A DNA stretch of 24,641 nt, taken from the NCBI GenBank assembly GCA_964624235.1, contig CAZUXY010000061.1, positions 1 through 24,641 on the forward strand, given 5' to 3'. Under the pieces are notes generated by a model. It was given only the letters and a program-made list of their open reading frames with translations, was not told the DNA's origin and did not search any database. Position numbers and translations under genes: made by a program. Positions 1-8,278 of the stretch are shown piece by piece. Origin of the DNA: CAZUXY01 sp964624235 (GTDB taxonomy: Bacteria > Spirochaetota > UBA4802 > UBA5368). Position 1 is the first letter of the stretch. Each line of letters starts with the position of its first letter.

Positions 1-226
1 GCATTCCGATGCATGCCGCAGCAAAAACCTGTTTGTATTTATACATAATAAAGGTTATAAACGACGCCATCCCCATGACGAAAATGACGGCAAGTCCCAT
101 GCCTAGGGCGGAATCCAGTTTTTTTGAAACGCCCAGGAACGGACAGATCCCCAGTATCTGGGAGAGCACATAGTTGTTGATGAAGATGGTGTAGATCAGG
201 ATAGTGAAGAGGATCTTTATTTCCAT
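1..226 (-). CDS. rnfA: RnfA, electron transport complex membrane subunit (partial)
   Basis: Start of the integral membrane subunit RnfA (RsxA/NqrE family) of the Rnf complex, which couples ferredoxin:NAD+ electron transfer to ion pumping across the inner membrane. Only the first 75 codons are present; the 3' end lies beyond base 1. The visible protein begins MEIKILFTILIY and contains the family motif FINNYVLSQILGICPFLGVS, whose cysteine belongs to the pair that binds a [2Fe-2S] cluster within the membrane together with RnfE. Two membrane helices are visible. The start is the ATG at 226-224, five bases after the rnfE stop, which points to translational coupling. The order rnfC-D-G-E-A predicts rnfB just outside the window. 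The family call is firm. Confidence 0.95.
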   Translation of the reverse strand, partial: MEIKILFTILIYTIFINNYVLSQILGICPFLGVSKKLDSALGMGLAVIFVMGMASFITFIMYKYKQVFAAACIGM

Positions 227-231
227 TGCCG

Positions 232-825
232 TTACCTTTTGTTCCTGGCCTTGATTACGTTCATTCCCCACAGCATAAGGCCTAGGGTGATAAAGGCCCC
301 GGGGGCGATTACCATCGCCGCGGCCGGTTCCATGCCCGGTATAAGGGTGTAACCGAGCAGTTTGTTGGCGCCGAGTACCTCGCGTATGAGTGCCAGCGCG
401 GTTAATGTCAGGCCGAAGCCGAGCCCCATGCCCAGACCGTCCAGTATGGAGCGGAACACCGTGTTTTTCGAGGCGAATTCCTCCGCCCTGCCCAGGATAA
501 TACAATTCACAACGATAAGCGGAATGAAAATTCCCAGCGCGCTGTAGATGCCGGGCTGAAACGCTTTCAGGGTGAGTTCCACTATGATGACAAAGGCCGC
601 GATGATGGTGATAAAAATGGGTATCCGTATAAAAGACGGCACTATTCCTTTAACCAAAGAGACGAATATGTTCGAAAAAATCAGTACAAAGGTGGCGGCC
701 AGCGTCATCCACAGTGCGTTGCTGATAGAAGTGGAAACCGCGAGGGTGGGGCACATGCCGATCCCCAGGACCAGAATCGGGTTCTTTTCCCATATTCCCT
801 TGGTTATTTCTTTCACATAATCCAT
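232..825 (-). CDS. rnfE: RnfE, electron transport complex membrane subunit
   Basis: Integral membrane subunit RnfE (RsxE/NqrD family), 197 residues, a normal length. It packs against RnfA, and the two share a [2Fe-2S] cluster in the membrane. Visible marks are WEKNPILVLGIGMCPTLAV near the N-terminus with the conserved cysteine, and the second half-repeat IPLIVVNCIILGRAEEFA around residues 102-120 with the other conserved cysteine and the GRAE motif. There are about six hydrophobic helices, and the C-terminus is short and basic (KARNKR). An AGGAG site lies about 8 bases before the ATG. The gene sits between rnfG and rnfA in a tight same-strand operon. Rnf RnfE and Na+-NQR NqrD are hard to tell apart alone; the neighbouring rnfC with two ferredoxin motifs decides for Rnf. 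Confidence 0.95.
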   Translation of the reverse strand: MDYVKEITKGIWEKNPILVLGIGMCPTLAVSTSISNALWMTLAATFVLIFSNIFVSLVKGIVPSFIRIPIFITIIAAFVIIVELTLKAFQPGIYSALGIFIPLIVVNCIILGRAEEFASKNTVFRSILDGLGMGLGFGLTLTALALIREVLGANKLLGYTLIPGMEPAAAMVIAPGAFITLGLMLWGMNVIKARNKR

Positions 826-847
826 TACATTCGCTCCTGCCTAAGTG

Positions 848-1519
848 TTACCGTTTTTCAGGGCCCAGCGCTTTTTTCAGGTTGATGATGCCTTTTTCTA
901 TACTGTCACGTACGGTTCTGGTGGTGATGGTGGCGCCGGTGATGGCGGAGATGCCGTTTTTTTCGAGTAGTTCCCGGCGCATCTCCGGTTTCCAGTCGCC
1001 TTTCTTCATAACGAGAATTTTGACGCCGGTGTCCAGCCCCTTGAACTGGTCCTGAAACCAGGGAGACGGCTTTTCCTCGTGCGCCGCCGATCTTCCGAAG
1101 AAGTGTTGGATAAAGGTTTCTTTGCTCGCAATCTCGGTGCATCGCGCGCCCAGTCCCGGGGTCTCGCTCTGCTGTACGATAGAAATTCCCAGTATGATTC
1201 TCTTTTCATCCACGCCTACAATGGTTCTTACGGGACCGCTGTAACCGTTTTTTTCCGCAATGAAAGCGTAACCTTTAAGAACCCTGCCTTCCTGTATTTT
1301 TTCGCCGGTCCAGTAGATGAAATCGCTCCCGTCTATACATGATTTTTTTTCAGACAGTATACGGTAACCGGGCAGTGCGACAGCAAGAGCGTTTTCCTGT
1401 TTCTGCTTTTCCTGTTTGATTATGTCGGGATAGGTAATTTTATTAATATGGGATAGCGCAAAGGTGGCAAAGAAAACGATCAACGCCAGAATAATGGTAG
1501 GTTTCGCTATATTTCCCAT
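848..1519 (-). CDS. rnfG: RnfG, covalent-FMN subunit of the Rnf complex
   Basis: RnfG (RsxG/NqrC family), 223 residues: one N-terminal membrane anchor (about residues 7-25) followed by an extracytoplasmic FMN_bind domain. Two family hallmarks are visible. SETPGLGAR lies at residues 119-127, and the flavinylation motif ITGATIT lies near 193-199, where Thr197 should carry FMN through a phosphoester bond. The subunit passes electrons between the membrane clusters and flavins of the complex. Covalent attachment needs the flavin transferase ApbE, which is not encoded in this window. The start at 1519 is preceded by GGAG with a 7-base gap. The gap to rnfE is 22 bases and to rnfD 54 bases, so it is one transcription unit. 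Confidence 0.95.
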   Translation of the reverse strand: MGNIAKPTIILALIVFFATFALSHINKITYPDIIKQEKQKQENALAVALPGYRILSEKKSCIDGSDFIYWTGEKIQEGRVLKGYAFIAEKNGYSGPVRTIVGVDEKRIILGISIVQQSETPGLGARCTEIASKETFIQHFFGRSAAHEEKPSPWFQDQFKGLDTGVKILVMKKGDWKPEMRRELLEKNGISAITGATITTRTVRDSIEKGIINLKKALGPEKR

Positions 1520-1573
1520 CTATATACTCCGGATATTGTTTTTTAAAAGCCGCCGGGTTCCTGATTGCCGTTG

Positions 1574-2653
1574 CTATCGCTTACCGGTGCCGAATACTCT
1601 CGGTTTAGTGAACCGGTCGATAAGAGGAACGGTCGCGTTCATCAACAGGATTGAATACGAAACCCCTTCGGGGTAACCGCCGAATAACCTGATAACGCAG
1701 GTTATGATGCCGCAACCGATACCCATAATGATCATCCCGCCATGCGTCACCGGCGAGGTAACCATGTCCGTGGCCATGAAAAACGCTCCCAGCATGAGCC
1801 CCCCCGAAAGCAGGTGGAAGAGTACCGCCCTGGTAAGGTAGGGAGAACCGGTCAGCGAGTAATATACGGCGGTAATGACCGCCACGGTTACTATATATGA
1901 AACGGGGATGTGCCATGAAATGATCTTTTTATACAGAAGAAACAGCCCTCCCAGCAAAAGCAGCGCCGCGGAAGTTTCACCCACGCATCCCCCGATGTTC
2001 CCGATAAAAAGCGATTTCATGATGTCCTTCGAAAAAATGATGGTGTAAAACTGTTCCGGGGTGATGTTAAGGTCTGCCAGGATCTTCGGTATTTCCTTGA
2101 GTGCGCCCAGTGGAGTCGCCTGGGTTATGGTATCGTAAGCGGTATTCGGCAACCCCGCAATATTGGCCGCGTTGCCGGAAAGAACATTAAGCGGTGAAAA
2201 ATGGTGCCAGCGGGTGGTCATGTACACGGGCCATGATGCCATGAGGAAGGCCCTGCCCGCCAGAGCGGGATTGAATATATTGTATCCCAGGCCCCCGAAA
2301 AGCTGTTTCGCTATTATGATGGAAAACGCCGATCCGATCCCTATGACCCAGAGAGGTACATCGGGGGGAACATTCATCGCCAGCAACAGCCCGGTGATGA
2401 CCGCCGATCCGTCGGAAACAGTCACGGGTTTCCTCAACAGGCGCAGATAAATCGTTTCAGATATAACAGCCGATGCCACCCCCACCGTCATAACCATCAG
2501 GGCATTGATCCCGAAGGTATAGACTGAAAACACCGCCGCGGGCATCAGTGCTCCTGCCACCATCCACATTATGGTGCGCACGGACTGTCCGGCCCTGATG
2601 TGAGGTGCATTGGACAGTATTAGCTGCGGTACGTTTTCAACTGGTGTGGGCAT
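1574..2653 (-). CDS. rnfD: RnfD, membrane flavin subunit of the Rnf complex
   Basis: RnfD (RsxD/NqrB family), 359 residues, multi-pass inner membrane protein with about nine to ten hydrophobic segments. It carries a covalent FMN and forms part of the ion path. Recognisable motifs are DGSAVITGLLLAMN (81-94), GLGYNIFNPALAGRAFL (121-137) and the flavinylation site TITQATPLG, in which Thr180 is the expected FMN-bearing residue. Near the C-terminus FFMATDMVTSP (291-301) is another family signature. Many relatives have SGAT at the flavin site; here the bases before the Thr read Q-A, a mild departure. The length is normal and no break is visible. It lies 22 bases downstream of rnfC. Confidence 0.94.
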   Translation of the reverse strand: MPTPVENVPQLILSNAPHIRAGQSVRTIMWMVAGALMPAAVFSVYTFGINALMVMTVGVASAVISETIYLRLLRKPVTVSDGSAVITGLLLAMNVPPDVPLWVIGIGSAFSIIIAKQLFGGLGYNIFNPALAGRAFLMASWPVYMTTRWHHFSPLNVLSGNAANIAGLPNTAYDTITQATPLGALKEIPKILADLNITPEQFYTIIFSKDIMKSLFIGNIGGCVGETSAALLLLGGLFLLYKKIISWHIPVSYIVTVAVITAVYYSLTGSPYLTRAVLFHLLSGGLMLGAFFMATDMVTSPVTHGGMIIMGIGCGIITCVIRLFGGYPEGVSYSILLMNATVPLIDRFTKPRVFGTGKR

Positions 2654-2675
2654 GATAGTAATCCATAGGGTTTGG

Positions 2676-4004
2676 TTATTTTTTGCTTTTCTGCCGCAGC
2701 TTCTCCTGGCCTACCTTTATGAAATGACTGAGAGGCCGGCGTGAAGGACATACATAGCTGCACGAGCCGCACATTATGCAATCAAAAGGATTGAGGGTCT
2801 CCGCAAGGTCGTATCTTCCTTTTTCAATGGCATTGACAAGATCGCAGGGAATCAGGCCGGTGGGGCAGACAGACACACAGCGTCCGCAACGGATACATGG
2901 CAGGTAATCCTGCAGCATGATCCGGTCTTTTTTCAACAGCAATACACCCGAGGTACCCTTTATCACCGGAATTTCCAACGAGTCCAGGGCTATGCCGCAC
3001 ATGGGCCCGCCCATGATGATTTTTCCCGGTTCTTCGACGAGGCCGCCGCATTCTTCGATTACATCAGAGAGACGGGTTCCCACCCGCACCTTGTAATTCC
3101 CGGGATTTTTAACGCAGGTGCCGGTTACGGTCAGATACCGTTCGAACAACGGTTTGCCGAGTACCACAGCCTCCCATATCGCGAATATAGTCCCGACGTT
3201 CTGTACCACGGTTCCCGCGTCCATAGGAAGGCCTCCGGAGGGGACTTCCCTTTTTAGTATACTGTAGATAAGTTGTTTTTCAGCGCCCTGCGGGTACTTG
3301 GTCCTGAGGGCCCGCAATCCTATGGTTCCGTCGTGTATCGGGGTATCGAGTATTTTACGGAATTTTTCGATCGCTTTCTTCTTATTATCCTCGATGCCGA
3401 TATAGGCCTGCCGGATGCCCAGCACCTTCATAGTAATACGGATCCCTTCAATGATCTCCGTTGGGTGAGACTGGACCAGTATATCATCCACCGTGAGATA
3501 GGGCTCGCATTCCGACGCGTTAACTATAAGGGTATCGATGGGGCGGTTTTTCGGCGGGTTGAGTTTCACATGAGTGGGGAAAGCCGCCCCCCCCATCCCG
3601 ACGATACCGGCCCCGCTGATTTTTTCCAGTAGTGCGGGGCCGTCCACCTGCTCCCATGAGGCCCCTTCGTTCCCGCGGCGCCATGATTCGAACGAACCCT
3701 GTGCCTCGATAACGACACACAGTCCTTTCTTTGAATATACCGTGGGGTGTTCGGTTATTTCGAGTATCCTTCCGGGGACAGGGGCATGAATGTTGGCGCT
3801 TATAAGGCCGTCGGCTTCTCCTATCAGCTGGCCTTCCAGCACGGAATCACCGGCCTGTACCACCGGTTTCGCCGGTCTGCCCACGTGCTGGAGCATCGGC
3901 ACATAACATTGCTGCGGTATGGAAATATTGTTGAATGCTTTTTCCGCGGTATAGTGCTTATTCTCAGGCGGATGTATGCCTCCGGCGAAGGTATGCAATG
4001 CCAT
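2676..4004 (-). CDS. rnfC: RnfC, NADH/ferredoxin-interacting subunit of the Rnf complex
   Basis: Peripheral cytoplasmic subunit RnfC (RsxC family), about 442 residues. It begins MALHTFAGGIHPPENK, the classic RnfC opening. The body holds the NADH/FMN-binding Rossmann-type domain (GGAAFPTHVKLNPP, VNASECEPYLT). The C-terminal region has two ferredoxin motifs, CIRCGRCVSVCP and CIMCGSCSYVCP, for two [4Fe-4S] clusters. The long basic C-terminal repeat of enterobacterial RsxC is absent, as in the short clostridial and spirochaetal forms. I choose the ATG at 4004 rather than the TTG at 4010: AAGGG at 4011-4015 lies 6 bases before it, and the TTG would overlap the upstream stop. The gene directly follows a small cysteine protein (stop at 4009-4007), so the two are almost certainly cotranscribed. 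Confidence 0.95.
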   Translation of the reverse strand: MALHTFAGGIHPPENKHYTAEKAFNNISIPQQCYVPMLQHVGRPAKPVVQAGDSVLEGQLIGEADGLISANIHAPVPGRILEITEHPTVYSKKGLCVVIEAQGSFESWRRGNEGASWEQVDGPALLEKISGAGIVGMGGAAFPTHVKLNPPKNRPIDTLIVNASECEPYLTVDDILVQSHPTEIIEGIRITMKVLGIRQAYIGIEDNKKKAIEKFRKILDTPIHDGTIGLRALRTKYPQGAEKQLIYSILKREVPSGGLPMDAGTVVQNVGTIFAIWEAVVLGKPLFERYLTVTGTCVKNPGNYKVRVGTRLSDVIEECGGLVEEPGKIIMGGPMCGIALDSLEIPVIKGTSGVLLLKKDRIMLQDYLPCIRCGRCVSVCPTGLIPCDLVNAIEKGRYDLAETLNPFDCIMCGSCSYVCPSRRPLSHFIKVGQEKLRQKSKK

Positions 4005-4006
4005 AA

Positions 4007-4285
4007 TCAACCCTTGGTGGAATATATTTCGTCCTTGATCGGAAGTTCTTTTCTCAGATTCTTGATGTAAGGGAAAAGCTCACCCGCTTCGACATAACTG
4101 TCGCAATCGTCCATTATGCGGCGTGCGACGGTAAAATATTTATATAACTTCTCTTCACCGGACCTCTTGACCCATTTCTTTTTCAGGCATTTAACCCTGA
4201 GCACATATCTGTCGGGTTCCGATTCATACTGCCGTATGACGATGCAGTTCTGACAATTGGCGCAAAAAATCTTTTCTTTAACCAT
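4007..4285 (-). CDS. Small cysteine-rich protein heading the rnf operon
   Basis: A 92-residue protein, unknown to me by name. It begins MVKEKIFCANCQNC and has Cys8, Cys11, Cys14, Cys33 and Cys61; the tight CxxCxxC cluster plus a downstream cysteine suggests a bound metal (zinc ribbon) or Fe-S cluster. The middle is basic (CLKKKWVKR), and there is no signal peptide or membrane segment. The reading frame stays open to 4543, but I reject the longer start. GAAGG lies 5-6 bases before the ATG at 4285, the upstream residues look like non-coding translation, and a sigma70-like promoter (4400-4429) falls inside the extension. The stop is 2 bases before the rnfC ATG, so it is translationally coupled to rnfC. 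A role in Rnf assembly, cluster insertion or regulation is only inference. I have a weak impression that similar proteins precede rnfC in spirochaetes. Confidence 0.8.
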   Translation of the reverse strand: MVKEKIFCANCQNCIVIRQYESEPDRYVLRVKCLKKKWVKRSGEEKLYKYFTVARRIMDDCDSYVEAGELFPYIKNLRKELPIKDEIYSTKG

Positions 4286-4775
4286 TTTTTCCTTCTTGAA
4301 TAATAAGTTAACTAAACCGGTACATTCCGATTTTCGAAGATTCAAATGAAAATCCGGGCTTAAAAAACCTTCATTATCGGAGATAAAGTCGGAATTTCCT
4401 ATATACAAACCCCGGTGCAATTCAGTCAAGAAATTTTTACTACAAAATAGTGTTACCGCTTTTCGTATGCTGAATACGGATAGAACGAAGTGAATCAGGT
4501 TCCCGGTATCCAGGAACAGCTTCGGGCGTGAAATTCCCTGCATCAGGGGAGAGGATTTTATAAAATCTTTAAATATTGTATTGATTTTATTCTACGGGAT
4601 ATATAGTGTTTGATCTCAGCGAGACAGTAGCACAACAATCCCGGGGACCGTTGAAAATGCAATACAGTAAAGAAAGTACGCGTAGTACGTATTTCCGAAA
4701 GTGTTCCCACAGCGGTTGCGGCAATAGCAGAACAATTCTCCCACCATTCCTTACGCCATACAGGAAGAAAAAAAT
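4286..4775. other. Divergent intergenic region between rnf operon and radical SAM genes
   Basis: 490 bases without a supported gene. The minus-strand frame is open here but does not look like protein. The region holds the rnf promoter (4400-4429). Around 4561-4610 is an AT-rich stretch with a possible plus-strand promoter, TTGATT (4581-4586) and TATAGT (4602-4607); its 15-base spacer is short, so it is weak. AGTACG occurs twice in direct repeat (AGTACGCGTAGTACG) near 4675-4690. AGGAAG ahead of 4776 is the ribosome site of the first radical SAM gene. Confidence 0.5.
4400..4429 (-). promoter_or_regulatory. Candidate sigma70 promoter of the rnf operon
   Basis: On the minus strand TTGACT (4429-4424) and TATATA (4405-4400) are separated by 18 bases, a near-consensus housekeeping promoter. 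Transcription would start near 4392, leaving a leader of about 107 bases before the small cysteine gene. It is the best -35/-10 pair I see upstream of the operon. Confidence 0.5.
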
Positions 4776-6341
4776 ATGAAGGTATTATTAATCAATGCGC
4801 CGTTCCCTTTTGAGGAAGCACCCACGCCTCCTTTCGGTCTGATGTCCCTGGCGGCTTTTCTGATGGAAGAGGGCCATGAGGTTCTAATCGAGGATTATAT
4901 TATCCAGCCCTATTCCAGGGAAAGGGTAAAAAAGATCATGAGTGAGTTTGCCCCGGGGGTGGTGGGGGCCACCGCGGTCACCATGAATGTCAAGAAGGCC
5001 CTTGCGATCCTGAGGGACTACCGTGAGGTGGCGCCCGGTGTCGTAACGGTAATGGGCGGTCCCCATGTGAGCTTTGACGCTGAAGGTATTCTAAGAAACC
5101 ACGGGTGGGTTGATTGTGTAGTCAGGGGGGAAGGGGAGATCAGCTTTACCGAACTGCTTACGCACTTTGAATCGGGGAGGGACGCCGAAGGAGTGGAGGG
5201 TGTATCTTACCGCAAAGACGGCGGAGTATACCATAACGGAAACAGATCCCTGATTCCCGATATCAACATACTTCCTCAGCCGGCACGGCACCTGGTGCCG
5301 CTGAGCAAATACCGGGCCCTGGGATTTCCCATAAGCATGGTAACCTCCCGGGGGTGTCCCTACAAATGCATATTCTGTGTCGGCTCCCGAATGGTGGGAC
5401 AGAAAGTGAGGTCTTTTGATGTCGAGCGGGTGGTTGATGAGTTTCAGATGCTGTCGCGCATGGGATTCGTGCAGATTAATATCGTGGACGACCTCTTCAC
5501 CGCCAACAAAACCAGATGTATAAAGATATGCGATGAAATAATACGACGCGGCATTCAGCACCCCTGGGGGGCTTTCGCAAGGGTGGACAGCGTAACGCGG
5601 GAACTGCTGATAAAACTGAAAGCGGCCGGGTGCGTGGCGCTCTGCTTCGGCATCGAAAGCGGAGACCAGGCCATACTGGACCGTATCAAGAAAAAAACCA
5701 CACTGGAAAAGTGCATAAAGGCGGCGAAACTCTGCCAGGAGACCGGCGTCGATCCCATGATGTCGTTTATACTGGGACTTCCCGGCGAAACGCCGGAAAC
5801 GGCGAGAAAAACCATGGAGTTCGCCCGTACACTGGGTAAGAATTATGGTTTTCACGTGCTGTCTCCCTTTCCCGGCACCGAGGTGAGGGAGAAAGCCGGG
5901 GAATACGGCATGAGGGTCCTCACCGACGACTGGGATCTTTACGACGCGAACCATGCGGTCATCGATACAGGTTCCATTGATCCGCAAGAGGTCGAACGGA
6001 TGGCCAATAAATTCAACGATGACATAGTGGCGTATATCAACGAGATCGAACCGCGCAACAGTCGCGGGGAAGCCCTTTCCCCCGAGGATGAACGGATACT
6101 CAGGGGAGTAAGATCGTTTCGTTTTAACCGCAGGCTCATCCTGGATGAACTGATTGAACATTATCCGGGAATAACCAATGGGAGCGACCGTGACGCGATT
6201 CTTATCGATTTCGCGGATTATCTTGAAAAATCCTTCGCCGTCGAACGGAGTGAGGTAAATGAGCAGATGCAGCGGCTCATCAACCTGAGGTGCATTACCC
6301 TGTGCAATGATGCCCGCGGGACCAGGGTGTGCTGGACCTGA
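4776..6341 (+). CDS. B12-binding-type radical SAM protein, copy 1
   Basis: 521 residues, two-domain protein of the BchE/class B methylase-like group. Residues 1-150 form a Rossmann-type cobalamin-binding domain (MKVLLINAPFPFEE, GATAVTMN at 64-71, GGPHVSFDAE at 94-103, VVRGEGE). The usual DxHxxG cobalamin ligand motif is not seen, which is common in this family. The radical SAM core follows, with the cluster motif CPYKCIFC (Cys194, Cys198, Cys201), VDDLFTANK (238-245), the SAM-contacting FGIESG (291-296) and ILGLPGE (332-338). A C-terminal extension of about 130 residues has no domain I recognise. Such enzymes cleave SAM to a 5'-deoxyadenosyl radical and often methylate unreactive carbons; the substrate here is unknown. 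AGGAAG lies 8 bases before the ATG. A close paralogue follows at 6636. Confidence 0.9.
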   Translation: MKVLLINAPFPFEEAPTPPFGLMSLAAFLMEEGHEVLIEDYIIQPYSRERVKKIMSEFAPGVVGATAVTMNVKKALAILRDYREVAPGVVTVMGGPHVSFDAEGILRNHGWVDCVVRGEGEISFTELLTHFESGRDAEGVEGVSYRKDGGVYHNGNRSLIPDINILPQPARHLVPLSKYRALGFPISMVTSRGCPYKCIFCVGSRMVGQKVRSFDVERVVDEFQMLSRMGFVQINIVDDLFTANKTRCIKICDEIIRRGIQHPWGAFARVDSVTRELLIKLKAAGCVALCFGIESGDQAILDRIKKKTTLEKCIKAAKLCQETGVDPMMSFILGLPGETPETARKTMEFARTLGKNYGFHVLSPFPGTEVREKAGEYGMRVLTDDWDLYDANHAVIDTGSIDPQEVERMANKFNDDIVAYINEIEPRNSRGEALSPEDERILRGVRSFRFNRRLILDELIEHYPGITNGSDRDAILIDFADYLEKSFAVERSEVNEQMQRLINLRCITLCNDARGTRVCWT

Positions 6342-6635
6342 GGATTGCCGTGTAGGTTATCCGCATGTTCCAGTAACACCTGTCCGGCTCCGGGTTGCCT
6401 CGCCGTCACTGTCGCGGCTTCCCTGCAATGAAGAACGCATCACCACTTGATCTCTGACAGTACGACAGGAATTTTTTTACAGAGAAGAACGGTCCCCCGG
6501 AGAGATTTGTGATAAATTCCTTTACAAAAAACGCTTATTATATAAGTCATATAAAAAGTCCCGGCCGTGCACGTTTTTTTGCGGGTAAGGGGCCATCATC
6601 GTTCCGGCCGTTCATCCTTCATGAAAGGAAGTGCC
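6342..6635. other. Spacer between the two radical SAM genes
   Basis: 294 bases with no gene I can support. The second half is AT-rich (TTTACAAAAAACGC at 6521, then TATTATATAAG near 6536-6546), which looks like a promoter region for copy 2, but no pair has normal spacing. No terminator with a T-run is seen after copy 1. The frame of copy 2 extends upstream to 6567, but the AAGGAA site fixes the start at 6636. Confidence 0.4.
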
Positions 6636-8201
6636 ATGAAAATTCTGCTGATAAATCCACCTTATCCGTTTGAAGAATCACCGACACCGCCTTTCAGCCT
6701 GATATCCCTTGCCGCGTACCTTTTGGAAAAAAATACCGATGTAAGAATTGAGGATTACATCATTCAGCCCTATTCCATCGATCGGGTGGAGCGGGTGATT
6801 CGCGAGTATGATCCCGTAGCGGTCGGAGCAACCGCCGTGACCATGAACGTAAACAGTGCCCTGGAGATACTGAAAGACTACAGGAATGCGAAACCCGATG
6901 TAATCACCGTTATGGGCGGTCCCCACGTGACTTTTGACGCCGAGCACATCCTCGGCCGGAACCCGCAGGTGGACTTCATCGTTCGCGGCGAAGGGGAAAT
7001 AACTTTTACCGAACTGCTCAAGGCACTGGAGGAAGGGCGTCCGGTCGATGGAATCGCCGGTATCTCATACAGAAAAAACGGTATGGTACAGCACAACGAC
7101 GACCGGCCCCTTATACCCGATATCAACATTCTGCCTTATCCGGCGCGGCACCTGGTAAGCCTGAGCAAATACCGGGCCCTGGGGTTTCCCGTAAACATGG
7201 TCACCTCCAGGGGATGCCCCAACAAGTGCATATTCTGCGTCGGCAGCCGCATGGTGGGCAGAAAGGTGCGTAATTTTGACGTGCAGCGTGTGGTTGACGA
7301 GTTTGAAATGCTGTCGAAGATGGGGTTCCGCCAGATAAACGTGGTCGACGATCTTTTCACCGCAAACAAAAAACGTTGTATAAGCATCTGTGATGAGATC
7401 ATCAGAAGGGGAATCAAACACAAGTGGGTCGCCTTCGCCAGGGTGGATACGGTATCGCGTGAGCTTTTGATACGAATGAAGGAAGCCGGATGCACCACCC
7501 TGTGTTTCGGAATCGAGAGCGGCAACCAGGAGATACTCAACCTGGTGAAGAAAAAAATCACCCTGGATAAATGCCGTGAAGCCGTTGCGCTCTGCAAAGA
7601 GACGGGTATGGAGCCCATGACCTCGTACATCCTGGGCCTCCCCGGCGAGACGCCTGAAACAGTAAGAAAGACGCTGGAGTTCGCGAAATCCCTGAGTCCC
7701 ATGTACGGATATCATATACTTGCGCCTTTCCCCGGAACCGAGGTGAGGGAAAAAGCCGCTGAATACGGGATGAGGATACTTACCGATGACTGGAATCGTT
7801 ATGACGCGAACCAGTCGGTCGCGGAATCAATATACATGCCCCATGAAGAGGTGGATCGCATCGTCAGCGAATTCAATAACGGCATCAAACGTTATGTACA
7901 GAATCTGGCCCACTCAAAACAGCAGGGTGAAACCCTCTCGGCGGGAGATGAAGATATGGTAAACGGCATCGTCTCGTTCGATTTCAACCAGAAGCTGGTG
8001 CTGGGCGAACTGGTGGAGAATTACCCGGGGCTCCCGAACGGAGCGACAGACGGTGAGTTAATGAAGAATTTCGTCAGTTACCTTGGTTCAGCGGTGGATT
8101 ACGGCACTGCGGATATATTCCGTGAGACGGAACGGCTGGTCAGACTTCGCTGTATCACAGCGGTAGATACAGGGCGGGGACGCACCTTCAGATGGACGTA
8201 A
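6636..8201 (+). CDS. B12-binding-type radical SAM protein, copy 2
   Basis: Paralogue of the preceding gene, also exactly 521 residues when started at the ATG at 6636. That start has AAGGAA 7 bases upstream and aligns with copy 1 without gaps at the N-terminus; the in-frame ATG at 6567 would add 23 unmatched residues. By eye the two are roughly 60-70 % identical along their whole length. The cobalamin-type domain is at about 1-150 (GGPHVTFDAE) and the radical SAM motif is CPNKCIFC (Cys194, 198, 201), with FGIESG and ILGLPGE. The C-terminal extension is the least conserved part, although both copies end in a LRCIT segment followed by an Arg-x-x-x-W-T tail. The core motifs are intact in both, so both are probably active. 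Function and substrate are unknown; different but related substrates or a two-step pathway are possible. Confidence 0.9.
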   Translation: MKILLINPPYPFEESPTPPFSLISLAAYLLEKNTDVRIEDYIIQPYSIDRVERVIREYDPVAVGATAVTMNVNSALEILKDYRNAKPDVITVMGGPHVTFDAEHILGRNPQVDFIVRGEGEITFTELLKALEEGRPVDGIAGISYRKNGMVQHNDDRPLIPDINILPYPARHLVSLSKYRALGFPVNMVTSRGCPNKCIFCVGSRMVGRKVRNFDVQRVVDEFEMLSKMGFRQINVVDDLFTANKKRCISICDEIIRRGIKHKWVAFARVDTVSRELLIRMKEAGCTTLCFGIESGNQEILNLVKKKITLDKCREAVALCKETGMEPMTSYILGLPGETPETVRKTLEFAKSLSPMYGYHILAPFPGTEVREKAAEYGMRILTDDWNRYDANQSVAESIYMPHEEVDRIVSEFNNGIKRYVQNLAHSKQQGETLSAGDEDMVNGIVSFDFNQKLVLGELVENYPGLPNGATDGELMKNFVSYLGSAVDYGTADIFRETERLVRLRCITAVDTGRGRTFRWT

Positions 8202-8278
8202 ATCCACGCAGCCCCTGGTTTCAGACTTTTCATTTTATAGTCTTTCCTTGTCCCAGAATGCCACTGACGGCGGGAAAC

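Noticed and set aside
4286..4543. 86-residue N-terminal extension of the small cysteine protein
   Set aside because: A strong ribosome site fits the ATG at 4285, a promoter lies inside the extension, and the extra residues have no protein-like pattern.
5091..6161. Long open frame (356 codons) opposite radical SAM copy 1, and similar ones opposite copy 2
   Set aside because: They mirror the codon pattern of the real genes, have no motif or ribosome site, and the plus-strand proteins are unmistakable.
8202..8278. AGACT...AGTCT hairpin between radical SAM copy 2 and the methyltransferase as a terminator
   Set aside because: The stem is only 5 bases with an 11-base AT-rich loop and no T-run; too weak to call.
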